Of a DNA stretch of 36,277 bases, positions 1 to 7,987 are shown one piece after another. This DNA comes from Lachnospiraceae bacterium (GTDB lineage: Bacteria; Bacillota; Clostridia; Lachnospirales; Lachnospiraceae). A program made the translations under genes and the position numbers. The stretch's first letter is position 1. Every line of letters starts with the position of its first letter. The stretch is taken from NCBI GenBank assembly GCA_024681775.1, contig JAILAF010000122.1, positions 1-36,277 on the forward strand, read 5' to 3'. The notes under the pieces were generated by a model. It made no database searches. It was not told the origin of the DNA and saw only the letters and a list, made by a program, of their open reading frames with translations.

Positions 1-142
<142 letters not shown>

Positions 143-471
143 AGGAGATTGTGTCGCACGATTGATCCTTCGACATCCGCCGTGCTCGCACGAGCGGTGG
201 AGAAGGGAAATCGTGTGAAGCACCGGGCCGGGTCAACGAAATAGGCCGAAGGCCTATGAGTTGGACGGGCCGGTACACAATCGATTGTTTAATCCAAACC
301 AGAAAAACTGGCTTCCGAAACTTTACTGTTTCTAGGTTTGTTTGTTCTCTGAATTATTCAATCCTCCGTAATGTCTTCAGATGAGCATCACGGATTTGGA
401 ATCTTTCAGGGATGCATTACTATTTAATTATCAAGGAGCTCGTTGCTCTCGTTTTTCGCGACAGCTTTATT
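143..471 (-). other. rRNA operon leader
   Basis: This is the transcribed leader between the rrn promoter and 16S. On the minus strand it holds a boxA-like stretch, CTCCTTGATAATTAAATA (about 423-440), resembling the antitermination element in Firmicute rrn leaders. It also has a short perfect hairpin, ATAGGCC-GAA-GGCCTAT (241-257). The last about 100 bases before 16S probably form the 5' side of the RNase III processing stalk, whose partner lies outside the window. I see no coding potential. Confidence 0.65.
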
Positions 472-500
472 AAGATATCATAGCGCGAACACGATGTCAA
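472..500 (-). promoter_or_regulatory. rrn operon promoter
   Basis: On the minus strand a perfect -35 TTGACA (495-500) is followed by a 17-base spacer and -10 TATCTT (472-477). It lies downstream of the tRNA-Ser terminator and about 330 bases upstream of 16S, the usual place for an rrn promoter. AT-rich tracts just upstream (about 504-533) could serve as an UP element. Confidence 0.75.
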
Positions 501-527
501 CAACTTTTTTATTTTTTTCTTGCGAAT

Positions 528-555
528 AAAAAAGAGCCTCTCAGGGGAGGTCTCC
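528..555 (-). terminator. Rho-independent terminator after tRNA-Ser
   Basis: On the minus strand the stem GAG(A)CCTC / GAGGCTC with a short loop is followed at once by TTTTTT. It starts about 15 bases after the tRNA 3' end, so it probably ends the tRNA transcript before the rrn promoter. Confidence 0.6.
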
Positions 556-570
556 TTTCATCGTAAGAAA

Positions 571-658
571 CGGAGAAAGAGGGATTTGAACCCTCGCGCC
601 GGTTACCCGACCTACACCCTTAGCAGGGGCGCCTCTTCAGCCTCTTGAGTATTTCTCC
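571..658 (-). tRNA. tRNA-Ser (anticodon GCT)
   Basis: The minus strand folds as a class II tRNA. The acceptor stem is GGAGAAA/TTTCTCC with discriminator G, the anticodon stem is CGCCC/GGGTG around loop CTGCTAA (anticodon GCT), there is a long variable arm (GTCGGGTAACCGGC region), and the T arm is GAGGG-TTCAAAT-CCCTC. The long variable arm and GCT anticodon identify a serine tRNA reading AGC/AGU. CCA is not encoded (GTTT follows). It has its own promoter upstream and a terminator downstream. Confidence 0.97.
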
Positions 659-711
659 ATAGCCTGATCAGAACCACTACCAATTTGTTTGCATCATACG
701 ACGCAAGAGAT

Positions 712-740
712 ATTCTACCTATCTTCCGGCACTTTGTCAA
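712..740 (-). promoter_or_regulatory. tRNA-Ser promoter
   Basis: On the minus strand TTGACA (735-740), a 17-base spacer and TAGAAT (712-717) lie about 55 bases upstream of tRNA-Ser. The match to the vegetative consensus is near perfect. The rest of the 659-894 gap between hflC and the tRNA shows no gene. Confidence 0.75.
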
Positions 741-894
741 ACAAAAAAATCACGGAATCGCACATTTTTCATATCTTGTGAGGAACAGACAAACGGACAC
801 CATATCTTGTATCTCTTTCTCCGCATCGAAGATTAAATATAGAAGAAACACAAGATTGATGTCCGCTCTTTTCTGTCACAAATGGCCCGGATCC

Positions 895-1914
895 TTAGTA
901 TTTTCCGTAGAAAATACCGGTGATGGGGGAATCCTCGGAGAGGATCACGGTCTTCTGCCCGCCCTGCATACTGCTCTTCAGCGCGTCCAGCGCACGGACA
1001 AAGGAGTAGAAATCTGCCCGCTCGGGATCATTGTACGCATCGGAAAGGATGGACATGTACTCCGCTTCGCCCTCTGCGATGATGGCTTCCGCCTTGGCCT
1101 GGGCGTTGGAGATCATGATGGACACTTCCCTGTCGGTGGTGTTCTCGATGATCTGCGCCTGCGCCTCGCCCTCTGCGGCGTACTGTGCTGCGATATTCTC
1201 GCGCTCGGAGATCATGCGGGTGTAGACTGCCTGCTTGTTGTCATCGGGCAGATCCAGCTTCTTTACGTCCACGGTGACAATGTCGATGCCGTACTGGGAC
1301 TCGATATCGGCGATGTGGTTCATGATCTCCTCGGTCAGGGAGGTGATCTCTACCACCTGCTTCTCCTCGCCGGAAACATCCAGGTCATTTCCGTTTGTTT
1401 CCGCCTCATTTGTAACGGTTACGGTCATTTTTCCGTCACGGCTGAGGATGACCGCATCCTGAGTCATGTTGGAGATGGTGTTTTTCGTTGCGTTATAAAC
1501 GATGGTATCGATCCTGCCTTCCGCATTGCCCACGGAACCGCTGAGGGTCTGGGCAAACTTCAGGGGATCCGTCACTCTCCAAAGCACGTAGCTGTCCACG
1601 ATCATGGTCTTCTTATCGGAAGTGATGACATCCGATGCGGGAAGGTCATAGATCAGGAGCTGCTTGGGAACGGTATCCACAGTCTCGATAAAAGGAACCT
1701 TGAAATTGATGCCGGCCTCGGTAATGACTCTCTGCACCTTGCCGAACTGACGGACCAGCTTGTACTGGTTTGCGTAGGTGATGATCAGGCAGGAACGTAG
1801 CACGATCAGTGCCAGCACCACCAGGATCACCAAAACGGGGAACTTCTTCCCCCCGGCCTTTTTCCCGCTCTTTACGGGATTGCCGTTGGAATCAAAATGT
1901 TCTGTCTTTTCCAT
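895..1914 (-). CDS. hflC: HflC, SPFH/prohibitin-family membrane protease modulator
   Basis: A 339-residue SPFH/prohibitin protein. A Lys/Gly-rich cytoplasmic N terminus is followed by one membrane anchor (about residues 25-46). Then comes the SPFH domain with the family pattern QYKLVRQFGKVQRV, GINFKVPFIETV and YVLWRVTDPLKFAQTL, and an Ala/Glu-rich helical region (EAQAQIIENTTDREV, AKAEAIIAEGEAEY) typical of HflC. In characterised bacteria HflK and HflC form a cage around the FtsH protease and modulate its access to substrates. The start ATG overlaps the hflK stop (TAATG), so the two are translationally coupled. Roughly residues 150-190 hold an Asn/Thr/Glu-rich insertion relative to the usual HflC. 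No ftsH is in the window. Confidence 0.9.
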   Translation of the reverse strand: MEKTEHFDSNGNPVKSGKKAGGKKFPVLVILVVLALIVLRSCLIITYANQYKLVRQFGKVQRVITEAGINFKVPFIETVDTVPKQLLIYDLPASDVITSDKKTMIVDSYVLWRVTDPLKFAQTLSGSVGNAEGRIDTIVYNATKNTISNMTQDAVILSRDGKMTVTVTNEAETNGNDLDVSGEEKQVVEITSLTEEIMNHIADIESQYGIDIVTVDVKKLDLPDDNKQAVYTRMISERENIAAQYAAEGEAQAQIIENTTDREVSIMISNAQAKAEAIIAEGEAEYMSILSDAYNDPERADFYSFVRALDALKSSMQGGQKTVILSEDSPITGIFYGKY

Positions 1915-2900
1915 TATTCATTCACCCCCGTAGTAGTATCTGCGTAATTACTGTCAGGCGTAGGATTCGCGGGAATGCCCGTAAAGCTGTCCAGCGGCAA
2001 TACGGTCTCCATGGTGCCGTCGCTGTTCTGGATCACGACCTTCAGGGAGGGAAGCACGTTCTCCATCGCTTCATAGAACATTCTCTTTTTGGTCACCTCG
2101 GGGAATTTCACATACTCCGCATACATGGAGTTGAAGCGGGCCACCTGTCCGTTGGCCTCGTTGATGCGCTCCTGCTTGCTTGCCTCAGCCTCCTGCAGGA
2201 TGCGGTCCACCTGTGCCTCTGCAGCGGGGATCTGCTCATTGCGGTACTTGTTTGCGTTGTTGACGGAGGTCTCCTTGCCCTGCTTTGCGGTTTCCACGTC
2301 CTTAAACGCATCGCTGACCTCCACTGTGGGGGGCTCTGCGTCCTGGATCGTGATGTTCACCAGCTGGATACCGATGTCATAATCCTCCAGCTTATCCAGG
2401 ATCATCTGCTTGATGTTGGACTGGATCTCGTTCTTACCGGTGGTCAGCACGCTGTCCACGGAGTAGGAACCGATGGTGGTACGGATGCAGTTCTGTGCCA
2501 CATTCCGCAGGATCACCTCCGGACTCTCGGATGCGTACAGCGCCTTCACGGGATCCGTCACGCGGTACTCCGCATAGAAATCCACATGCAGGAAATTGTA
2601 ATCGGAAGTGATCATCATGGCTTCCTCGGTGTCCCCTGTGGAAGTATAACCGATGCTGAAGCCGCGGATGGTGGTATTGACCTTCTCCACGGTCTGGATC
2701 AACGGGATCTTGAAGTGGAGGCCTGCGGTGGTCACCGCTTTGGGGGACCCCAACGTGCATACGACTGCCTGTTCCTCTTCCCTGATGGAATAGAAGGAAC
2801 TGAAGATCAGCGCCAGCAGCACGATCACCAGCAGAGAGATCCCTACCGCCTTCCCGGCCTTGCCGGCATCTCTGATCTCGATGGTTTTCTTGACTTTCAT
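1914..2900 (-). CDS. hflK: HflK, SPFH/prohibitin-family partner of HflC
   Basis: A 328-residue SPFH protein with a basic N terminus, one membrane helix (about residues 18-38), then the SPFH domain (EEEQAVVCTLGSPKAV, GLHFKIPLIQTVEKV, YAEYRVTDPVKALY) and a coiled-coil region. The coiled coil includes DAFKDVETAKQGKET and IPAAEAQVDRILQEAEASKQ, the helical signature that separates HflK from HflC. I chose the start at 2900 because AAGGAGGAG sits 8-10 bases upstream; a longer upstream frame has no Shine-Dalgarno and would overlap the fumarase gene. Only 7 bases separate it from the fumarase beta stop, so it is probably cotranscribed with the fumarase genes. Confidence 0.9.
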   Translation of the reverse strand: MKVKKTIEIRDAGKAGKAVGISLLVIVLLALIFSSFYSIREEEQAVVCTLGSPKAVTTAGLHFKIPLIQTVEKVNTTIRGFSIGYTSTGDTEEAMMITSDYNFLHVDFYAEYRVTDPVKALYASESPEVILRNVAQNCIRTTIGSYSVDSVLTTGKNEIQSNIKQMILDKLEDYDIGIQLVNITIQDAEPPTVEVSDAFKDVETAKQGKETSVNNANKYRNEQIPAAEAQVDRILQEAEASKQERINEANGQVARFNSMYAEYVKFPEVTKKRMFYEAMENVLPSLKVVIQNSDGTMETVLPLDSFTGIPANPTPDSNYADTTTGVNE

Positions 2901-2907
2901 GAAATCT

Positions 2908-3462
2908 TTACTCCTCCTTACTGTATTGCTCCAGGGCGATATCATAGAGATTATTGCCCTTGCTGTCAATGACAACGATCACGGGGAACTCCTCCACCGT
3001 CAGCTCACGGATGGCCTCCGTGCCCAGGTCCTCGTAGGCGATGACTCTGGATGAGGTGATGGACTTGGAGAGGAGCGCTCCCGCACCTCCCACGGCAGCA
3101 AAGTACACGCACCCGTTGCGGATGATGGCCTGCCTGACCTCTTCGCTGCGGCGTCCCTTGCCTACCATCCCCTTCAGTCCCAGATCCAGCAGCTCCGGCG
3201 CGTATTTATCCATACGGCTGGCCGTGGTGGGACCTGCAGATCCGATGGGTCTGCCCTCTCTTGCAGGGGAAGGCCCCATGTAGTAGATAAAATTCCCCTC
3301 TAGGGGCATGGGTAATTTCTCCCCTGCCCGCAGGGCCTCATACATACGCTTGTGCGCCGCATCTCTGGCGGTGTAGAGGGTTCCGGTCAGGTAGACATAG
3401 TCTCCTGCCCGCAATGACAAAAGCTCCTGTTCCTCCATGGGAACCTTCAGATGACGATCCAT
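2908..3462 (-). CDS. Class I fumarate hydratase, beta (C-terminal) subunit
   Basis: At 184 residues it matches the usual size of the beta subunit of two-subunit iron-sulfur fumarase/L(+)-tartrate dehydratase. It begins MDRHLKVPM, as family members do, and contains LRAGDYVYLTGTLYTARDAAHKR, the substrate-site segment YYMGPSPAREGRPIGSAGPTT-x-R and GLKGMVGKG. With the alpha subunit it should interconvert fumarate and malate in the cytoplasm. The start is at 3462 because GGAGG lies 5 bases upstream; 26 further codons upstream are open but lack a ribosome site and family similarity. Tartrate dehydratase activity cannot be excluded from sequence, but fumarase is more likely in a gut clostridium. Confidence 0.9.
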   Translation of the reverse strand: MDRHLKVPMEEQELLSLRAGDYVYLTGTLYTARDAAHKRMYEALRAGEKLPMPLEGNFIYYMGPSPAREGRPIGSAGPTTASRMDKYAPELLDLGLKGMVGKGRRSEEVRQAIIRNGCVYFAAVGGAGALLSKSITSSRVIAYEDLGTEAIRELTVEEFPVIVVIDSKGNNLYDIALEQYSKEE

Positions 3463-3563
3463 TCTATCCTCCATGCCGAACCGTTTCCACAAAGCTCTCG
3501 CTTTCGTGCCATCCGGCCCGGTCAAACAGTGCACGGTCAATCAAACGCCCGTAAACACGCCGA

Positions 3564-4415
3564 TTACAGCACCCTCACCGCATGACGGTTCACGTGGCAA
3601 CAGATATTGACTGCCACCGGCAGGCCCGCAATGTGGGTGGGGTAGGTCTCGATGTTCACCGCCAGGGCCGTCGTGCTGCCGCCCAGTCCACCGGGGCCGA
3701 TGCCGGAGCGATTGATCCGCTCAAGCAGCTCCTGCTCCATGGCACTGTAATAAGGGTCTGCGGATCTGCGGTCCACAGGCCTGGTCAGGGCTTTTTTCGC
3801 CAAAAGTGCTGCTTTTTCAAAGGTTCCGCCGATACCGACACCCACCACCATGGGCGGGCAGGCGTTGGGACCCGCATCCCGGACAGCGGTCAGAATGGCA
3901 TTTTTCACGCCCTCTGCTCCGTCCGCGGGTTTCAGCATGAAAATGCGGCTCATATTCTCGCTGCCGAAGCCCTTGGGTGCGATGGTGATCTTCATCTCAT
4001 CTCCGGGCACGATCTGATAGTGGATCACGGCAGGGGTGTTGTCTCCGGTATTCACCCGGTCCAGGGGATCCCGGACCACGGACTTACGCAGATATCCTTC
4101 CGTGTAGCCTCTGCGGACACCCTCCTGGATAGCGTCCTCCAGAAAGCCGCCCTCAATATGAACTTCCTGGCCGATCTCAACAAAAATGACCGCCATTCCG
4201 GTATCCTGGCAGATCGGAATGTGGTCTTCTCCCGCGATCTCGAGATTTTGTTGCAATTGGCCCAGCACCTGCTTCCCGAGGGGAGCGATCTCGCTCTCCC
4301 CGGCGCGGCTTAATGCTGCCTTCATGTCATCCGTTAAAAAATGGTTCGCTTCTATGCACATTGCGGCGACGGCCTCCGCCACCGCACTCGTCTGAATCGT
4401 TTTCATCTCCGGCAT
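3564..4415 (-). CDS. Class I fumarate hydratase, alpha (N-terminal) subunit
   Basis: A 283-residue alpha subunit of two-subunit fumarase. The three cysteines expected to ligate the catalytic [4Fe-4S] cluster are visible: PICQDTGMA (C69), PNACPPMVVGVGIGG (C186) and VNICCHVNRHA (C272 or C273). The segment IGPGGLGGSTTALAV is also conserved. Oxygen sensitivity of such clusters fits an anaerobe. The ATG at 4415 shares a base with the stop of the HIT gene (TGATG), which points to translational coupling; ATG 4406 is an alternative start. The beta subunit follows about 100 bases downstream, so the pair forms a heteromeric enzyme. Confidence 0.92.
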   Translation of the reverse strand: MPEMKTIQTSAVAEAVAAMCIEANHFLTDDMKAALSRAGESEIAPLGKQVLGQLQQNLEIAGEDHIPICQDTGMAVIFVEIGQEVHIEGGFLEDAIQEGVRRGYTEGYLRKSVVRDPLDRVNTGDNTPAVIHYQIVPGDEMKITIAPKGFGSENMSRIFMLKPADGAEGVKNAILTAVRDAGPNACPPMVVGVGIGGTFEKAALLAKKALTRPVDRRSADPYYSAMEQELLERINRSGIGPGGLGGSTTALAVNIETYPTHIAGLPVAVNICCHVNRHAVRVL

Positions 4416-4822
4416 CAACCCTTTATCTTTCGAACGATCTCCTGCTGCTCCTCGGCGGACGGTTCTCCGGGCACCCAGCCGATCTTCTGTCCGTCATCCG
4501 CATATCTGGGGATCAGATGGATGTGGAAGTGCATCACGGTCTGGCCTGCTGCCTCACCGTTGTTCTGCACCACATTTAATCCGTCCGCATGCAGCTTTTC
4601 CATCAAAACAGGAGCCAGCTTCTTCGCCAGCTGCATCGCCTTTGCCGCGGTATCCTCATCCAGCTCCATCAGATTGGCCGCATGCTTCTTGGGAAGGATC
4701 AGGCAGTGCCCTTTCGTGGCCGGACCCGCGTCCAGGATCACGTTGAACAGCTCATCCTCATAAATGGAATTGGTGGGGATCACACCGTTTGCCAGCTTAC
4801 AGAAAATGCAATCTTCGTTCAT
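4415..4822 (-). CDS. HIT-family nucleotide-binding hydrolase
   Basis: A 135-residue Hint/HIT-branch protein. The catalytic triad motif HFHIHLI is at residues 98-104, and the N-terminal CIFC (residues 5-8) with downstream histidines (HC at 39-40, KKHAAN) suggests the zinc site found in many bacterial Hint proteins. The family hydrolyses AMP-linked compounds such as adenosine phosphoramidates; the physiological substrate here is unknown. The gene lies between the flavodoxin-SCP2 gene (22-base gap) and the fumarase alpha gene (1-base overlap), apparently in the same transcript. Confidence 0.93.
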   Translation of the reverse strand: MNEDCIFCKLANGVIPTNSIYEDELFNVILDAGPATKGHCLILPKKHAANLMELDEDTAAKAMQLAKKLAPVLMEKLHADGLNVVQNNGEAAGQTVMHFHIHLIPRYADDGQKIGWVPGEPSAEEQQEIVRKIKG

Positions 4823-4844
4823 CTTTTACCTCCGTTACTGCTGC

Positions 4845-5834
4845 TTAAAAGGGAAGGACCTGGTCCAGTCCGCACAGAATGCGGAAATCTCCCTTCATTT
4901 TATCCATCTCGCCGGACATGAATGCCCTCTGGAAGGTCATGCGCCCGTCCACGATGCTGTCCATCACGGCCCGGCTCATCTGCATCTCCACATCCGCCTT
5001 TTCGATGCTTCCGTACTCTGCCGAAAGCTGCGCGCCGGAGACTTTGATGATGAGTTTCTGTTTTTTCTCCTCCAGGGCGATGGCATAGGTTCCGGAGACT
5101 CCCGGCTGAGGCTTGAAGGCCTTGCGGATCTCGCTTAAGTATTCCTCCTCGCTGCCCGCTTCCTCGCTGTCCAGTCTGCCCTTGTAGAACTGCGTCAGAT
5201 CCAGGATATCTTCCTTCTGGGTCTGCACATAATTCTCATCGGAAACATACTCCGAGAGCTGCTCGGACTCCTGGGGGGAGAGATTGCTTCCCGCAGGCAG
5301 GCTTCCGCGGCGGATCACCTGGTTGCTGGCGGGGAAGGAAACCTGCTTCTGGTTCACTGCGCGATACAGGTCTTCCGCCTTTTTCTCGATGAGCAACTTC
5401 AACCGCTCGCTCATCTCCAGCTCGGAAGGATTCTGGAAGTAGCCGGACAGCCCCTCTACTTTACGGCCCCCCAGGATCTCCCAGGCGGTCTCCAGATCGG
5501 AGATGGCCTCCCGCTCGCCGTAGGTCTTGGCGATCACCACGGGCATCATATAGATGCCGGCGATCTTCTCCTTGTCCCCGAACTGCCAGCAGGCGTCCAG
5601 AAACTGCGCCATGTACCCGCCGTAACCGTACCACTCCACCGTGGCCGCCAGAACAATGGCATCCGCATCCTTCAAGGTCTGCGGAAGGGTGGGGATGGTA
5701 CTTTTGTATTCGTATAGATTGTAGCGATGGACACTGACCCGGAGCTCATCCAGCACTTTCTGGATCTGCTCCAGCACCACCAGCGTGGAATCGTCGATGA
5801 GTCCTCTGCCCCCGTAATAGATGTTGATATTCAC
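4845..5834 (-). CDS. Flavodoxin-like NAD(P)H oxidoreductase with C-terminal SCP2 domain
   Basis: A 329-residue two-domain protein. Residues 1 to about 190 have a flavodoxin/NADPH-dependent FMN reductase fold: an N-terminal beta strand (MNINIYYGGRG), ADAIVLAATVEWYGYGGYMAQFLDACW as the FMN-binding loop region, and IYMMPVVIAKTYGER. Residues about 225-329 resemble an SCP2 sterol/lipid-carrier domain (VSGTYAIALEE, KLIIKVSGAQLSAEYG, ADVEMQMSRAVMDSIVDGRMTFQRAFMSGEMDKMKGD). This suggests reduction of, or electron delivery to, a hydrophobic ligand; the ligand is not known. The start is GTG at 5834 with GAGGAG about 10 bases upstream. It lies 70 bases downstream of the FHA gene. Confidence 0.85.
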   Translation of the reverse strand: MNINIYYGGRGLIDDSTLVVLEQIQKVLDELRVSVHRYNLYEYKSTIPTLPQTLKDADAIVLAATVEWYGYGGYMAQFLDACWQFGDKEKIAGIYMMPVVIAKTYGEREAISDLETAWEILGGRKVEGLSGYFQNPSELEMSERLKLLIEKKAEDLYRAVNQKQVSFPASNQVIRRGSLPAGSNLSPQESEQLSEYVSDENYVQTQKEDILDLTQFYKGRLDSEEAGSEEEYLSEIRKAFKPQPGVSGTYAIALEEKKQKLIIKVSGAQLSAEYGSIEKADVEMQMSRAVMDSIVDGRMTFQRAFMSGEMDKMKGDFRILCGLDQVLPF

Positions 5835-5904
5835 GGAAAATCGTCTCCTCTCTCCGGAAAATCTACGATAAAGGTATCGTCATCATTCTATCACAAAGTC
5901 TTTC

Positions 5905-7119
5905 TTATCGAAAGTACAATACAGTGGCTCCCAGCCGCAGTTCGTCCTCGGAATGGAGCTGCTTTTTCTCGTAGGGAGCCAGGCGGATGCCGTTTTTGAA
6001 GGTACCGTTGGTGGAGTTCAGATCCTCCAGGTAGTAGTTTCCTTCCACATATTCGACCCGGGCATGCATCCTGCTGACGGAAGGATCGGATACGGATACA
6101 TCCGCATCCCCGCTGCGCTTGCCGATGACCAGACTGTCCTCCCGCAGGATACAGAGAACCTTTCCGCTCTCATCAAAGATCCTGCGGATGGCATCCTTGC
6201 GCTCTGCCACCGTTTCCATATACACGGTCTGCACCTCCGCACGAGACTCCGGCTCCTCCTCTTCTTCCTCGTATGCTGCGGTCTCCGCCACCGCCATGCC
6301 CTCGGCCAGCATCAGGTTTGCTTCCTGATACCGCTCCCTGGCATCCCGGTTTTTCCTGCGGGAAGAGTCGAGAAAGGCCAGAAGTCCTTTGCGTTCTTTG
6401 GGGAATGTCTCCTCCTCTCCCGCAGGCCTTTCTCCTTCTGCGGCCTTCACTGCCGCATCCTCCAGATCCTCCCACAGATCCTCGGGGAAGTCCTTGCTGA
6501 TATCTTCTTTTTTCGCATAGGTCCCGGCGGTCCGGATCGTTCCGGGCTTCGCCTCCGGGACAGGCTCCTCCTTCTCCAGTACCTTCACATCCTCGTAAAT
6601 CTGCTCCTGAAGATACACATCTCCCGCCTGATCATACTGCTCATAGATCCGGTAGATCACGCCGATGAGGCCCTCATCTTCGTAGTCCGCCCGCTCCACC
6701 ATGAAGTCCAGCAGCTTACGAAAGCCGTTATCTCCCTCATAATAGGGAACATACAGAAAGGAAAAAACAGTCTCTCCCAGACTCTGATAGATCTTCTCCG
6801 GATACCAGATCAGATTTTTTTCATCCAGCAGAAATCTGCGCATCTCCAGCCGGATCCTTCGGAGATTCCAGATAAATTCCAAAAGCCATTTTCTGTCCAG
6901 ATTCTTCTTGCGATAGATCTGGGAAAGCGCCTGTTTGGAAGAAATGTCGTAATACAAAAACGCATCCCCGTTGATGTAGCGCAGACTCATGGGAAGCAGT
7001 CCCGTGATCCCGCCTCTGCAGGCGATACAGTACTGATACCGCATTTCCTCCGGCTTCTCCTCCAGCTTCAACCGCTCATAATTGCATTGCAAACTCTTGA
7101 TAAATTCCGTTTCCAGCAT
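5905..7119 (-). CDS. FHA-domain protein with N-terminal DUF6382 (Tad-locus associated)
   Basis: A 404-residue cytoplasmic protein. Residues 1 to about 180 fit DUF6382, a domain found with FHA in clostridial Tad loci (CIACRGGITGLLPMSLRYING, FLYYDISSKQALSQIY, LLDFMVERADYEDEGL). A charged Glu-rich linker follows. The C-terminal about 85 residues are a classic FHA domain with IGKRSGDADVSV, SRMHARVEY and LEDLNSTNGTFKNG, where the Arg, Ser-Arg-x-His and Asn-Ser-Thr-Asn-Gly residues bind phosphothreonine. I chose ATG 7119 because AGGAGG is 6 bases upstream. It overlaps the end of the upstream TadE-like frame by 44 bases. Its position at the end of the Tad locus suggests phosphorylation-dependent control of pilus assembly (inference). 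Confidence 0.88.
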   Translation of the reverse strand: MLETEFIKSLQCNYERLKLEEKPEEMRYQYCIACRGGITGLLPMSLRYINGDAFLYYDISSKQALSQIYRKKNLDRKWLLEFIWNLRRIRLEMRRFLLDEKNLIWYPEKIYQSLGETVFSFLYVPYYEGDNGFRKLLDFMVERADYEDEGLIGVIYRIYEQYDQAGDVYLQEQIYEDVKVLEKEEPVPEAKPGTIRTAGTYAKKEDISKDFPEDLWEDLEDAAVKAAEGERPAGEEETFPKERKGLLAFLDSSRRKNRDARERYQEANLMLAEGMAVAETAAYEEEEEEPESRAEVQTVYMETVAERKDAIRRIFDESGKVLCILREDSLVIGKRSGDADVSVSDPSVSRMHARVEYVEGNYYLEDLNSTNGTFKNGIRLAPYEKKQLHSEDELRLGATVLYFR

Positions 7120-7663
7120 ACCTTCCTCCTTTACTGTCATGTGCTGTTTTGGTTAGTTTCCGGTACAGCCGCACCATGGCAGCTTCCCGATGGGGGTAGA
7201 TCCCGTAGGACGCACGGGCGGACAGACTCCGGTCCCGCCCCGGCAGGATCAGATCCATCAGCGGAAATGAGATGGATCCACCGCATTCTCCCGTCACTTT
7301 TCCGTAGCGATACCCAAGAAAAGCGCTGTCCCGCCATCCGTAATACTTGTCAAAATACCGTTTCTCCCACCATTCCACCCCTGACCCTACCCGCTCCCCG
7401 GGCGTGACAAAGTCTTCATTTGCCATCCGGAAGACCACGCTTCCCAGGTCCTGATCCATCAGCGCTCTGTCATAGACATAGAAAAGCAGGTACATGGTCA
7501 GAAAAACGGCACCCAGGATCACGGGCATCAAAAGAGCGGCTTCTACCGTGAAATAAGCAGGCCCAGACCATACCCTGCTGCCAGAAAGGGCAGAAAGGGG
7601 ATGGTGCTCTTTTTGGTGAGCCGTTTCATGGCAAGGCCGGCGATGCTGAACAACGCGCTGCAA
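7076..7663 (-). CDS. TadE-like pseudopilin, start uncertain
   Basis: The frame encodes an N-terminal prepilin-like segment AYFTVEAALLMPVILGAV followed by a hydrophobic helix and about 130 residues outside the membrane. The FTVEA motif with Glu at the fifth position fits class III/TadE signal segments cut by a prepilin peptidase. No ATG or GTG lies upstream of this motif at a sensible distance. The nearest candidates in frame are TTG at 7663 (used here; no clear ribosome site) and ATG at 7531, which would remove the motif. The 5' part overlaps the end of the prepilin peptidase gene by about 120 bases, and the 3' end overlaps the FHA gene by 44 bases. The coding call rests on the motif and length; the exact start is open. 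Confidence 0.68.
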   Translation of the reverse strand: MQRVVQHRRPCHETAHQKEHHPLSALSGSRVWSGPAYFTVEAALLMPVILGAVFLTMYLLFYVYDRALMDQDLGSVVFRMANEDFVTPGERVGSGVEWWEKRYFDKYYGWRDSAFLGYRYGKVTGECGGSISFPLMDLILPGRDRSLSARASYGIYPHREAAMVRLYRKLTKTAHDSKGGRYAGNGIYQEFAMQL

Positions 7664-7962
7664 AAACACGCCAGGCACAGCACCCCAAGGGCGCCGGTAA
7701 CGGTAAGTGTGGTTCCCAGTTCCGCCATAAGAATCCCGTCCCCGTACCCCACCTTGCCCGTCGACCAGGCCAAAAACAGGAGCAGGATCCCGGGAAGTGC
7801 CCCCAGCAAAGCCGCCACCAGTGCGTTCGTCCCACCGTCCTGCACCCTCTTCGCCATCTGCCACAGGGTCGGGATCCCTCCCGCCAGTAACAAAGGCAGC
7901 GGTACCGTCTTTGTACGGATGTCCCAGATACTCAGTGTTGCCAGATATACGCCCCATACCAT
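7543..7962 (-). CDS. Prepilin peptidase, A24 family (second copy, short)
   Basis: A 139-residue, four-helix integral membrane aspartic peptidase of the A24/TadV type without the N-terminal methyltransferase domain. The two catalytic aspartates are visible: D14 in SIWDIRTKTVP and D75 in GKVGYGDGILMAELG (GxGD motif). The C-terminal STIPFLPFLAAGYGLG matches the conserved last helix. AGGAGG is 6 bases before ATG 7962. It would cleave the leader of pilins and pseudopilins such as the Flp1 and TadE-like products of this locus. It is clearly different in sequence from the first peptidase at the head of the locus. Confidence 0.88.
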   Translation of the reverse strand: MVWGVYLATLSIWDIRTKTVPLPLLLAGGIPTLWQMAKRVQDGGTNALVAALLGALPGILLLFLAWSTGKVGYGDGILMAELGTTLTVTGALGVLCLACFCSALFSIAGLAMKRLTKKSTIPFLPFLAAGYGLGLLISR

Positions 7963-7987
7963 TTCTTCCTCCTTCGCGCGCCCGGAG

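Noticed and set aside
770-812. Two copies of CATATCTTGT about 30 bases apart between hflC and tRNA-Ser
   Set aside because: A 10-base direct repeat in AT-rich intergenic DNA can arise by chance and does not overlap the promoter elements.
5865-5880. ACGATA-AAGG-TATCGT hairpin after the FHA gene as a terminator
   Set aside because: It has only a 6-bp AT-rich stem and is followed on the minus strand by AGATTTTCC, not by a proper T run.
7543-7962. A programmed frameshift joining prepilin peptidase to the TadE-like frame, as a firm call
   Set aside because: The A run is not a full slippery heptamer, no downstream stimulatory structure was identified, and a shift would remove the conserved last helix of the peptidase. 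Kept only as one option in the findings.
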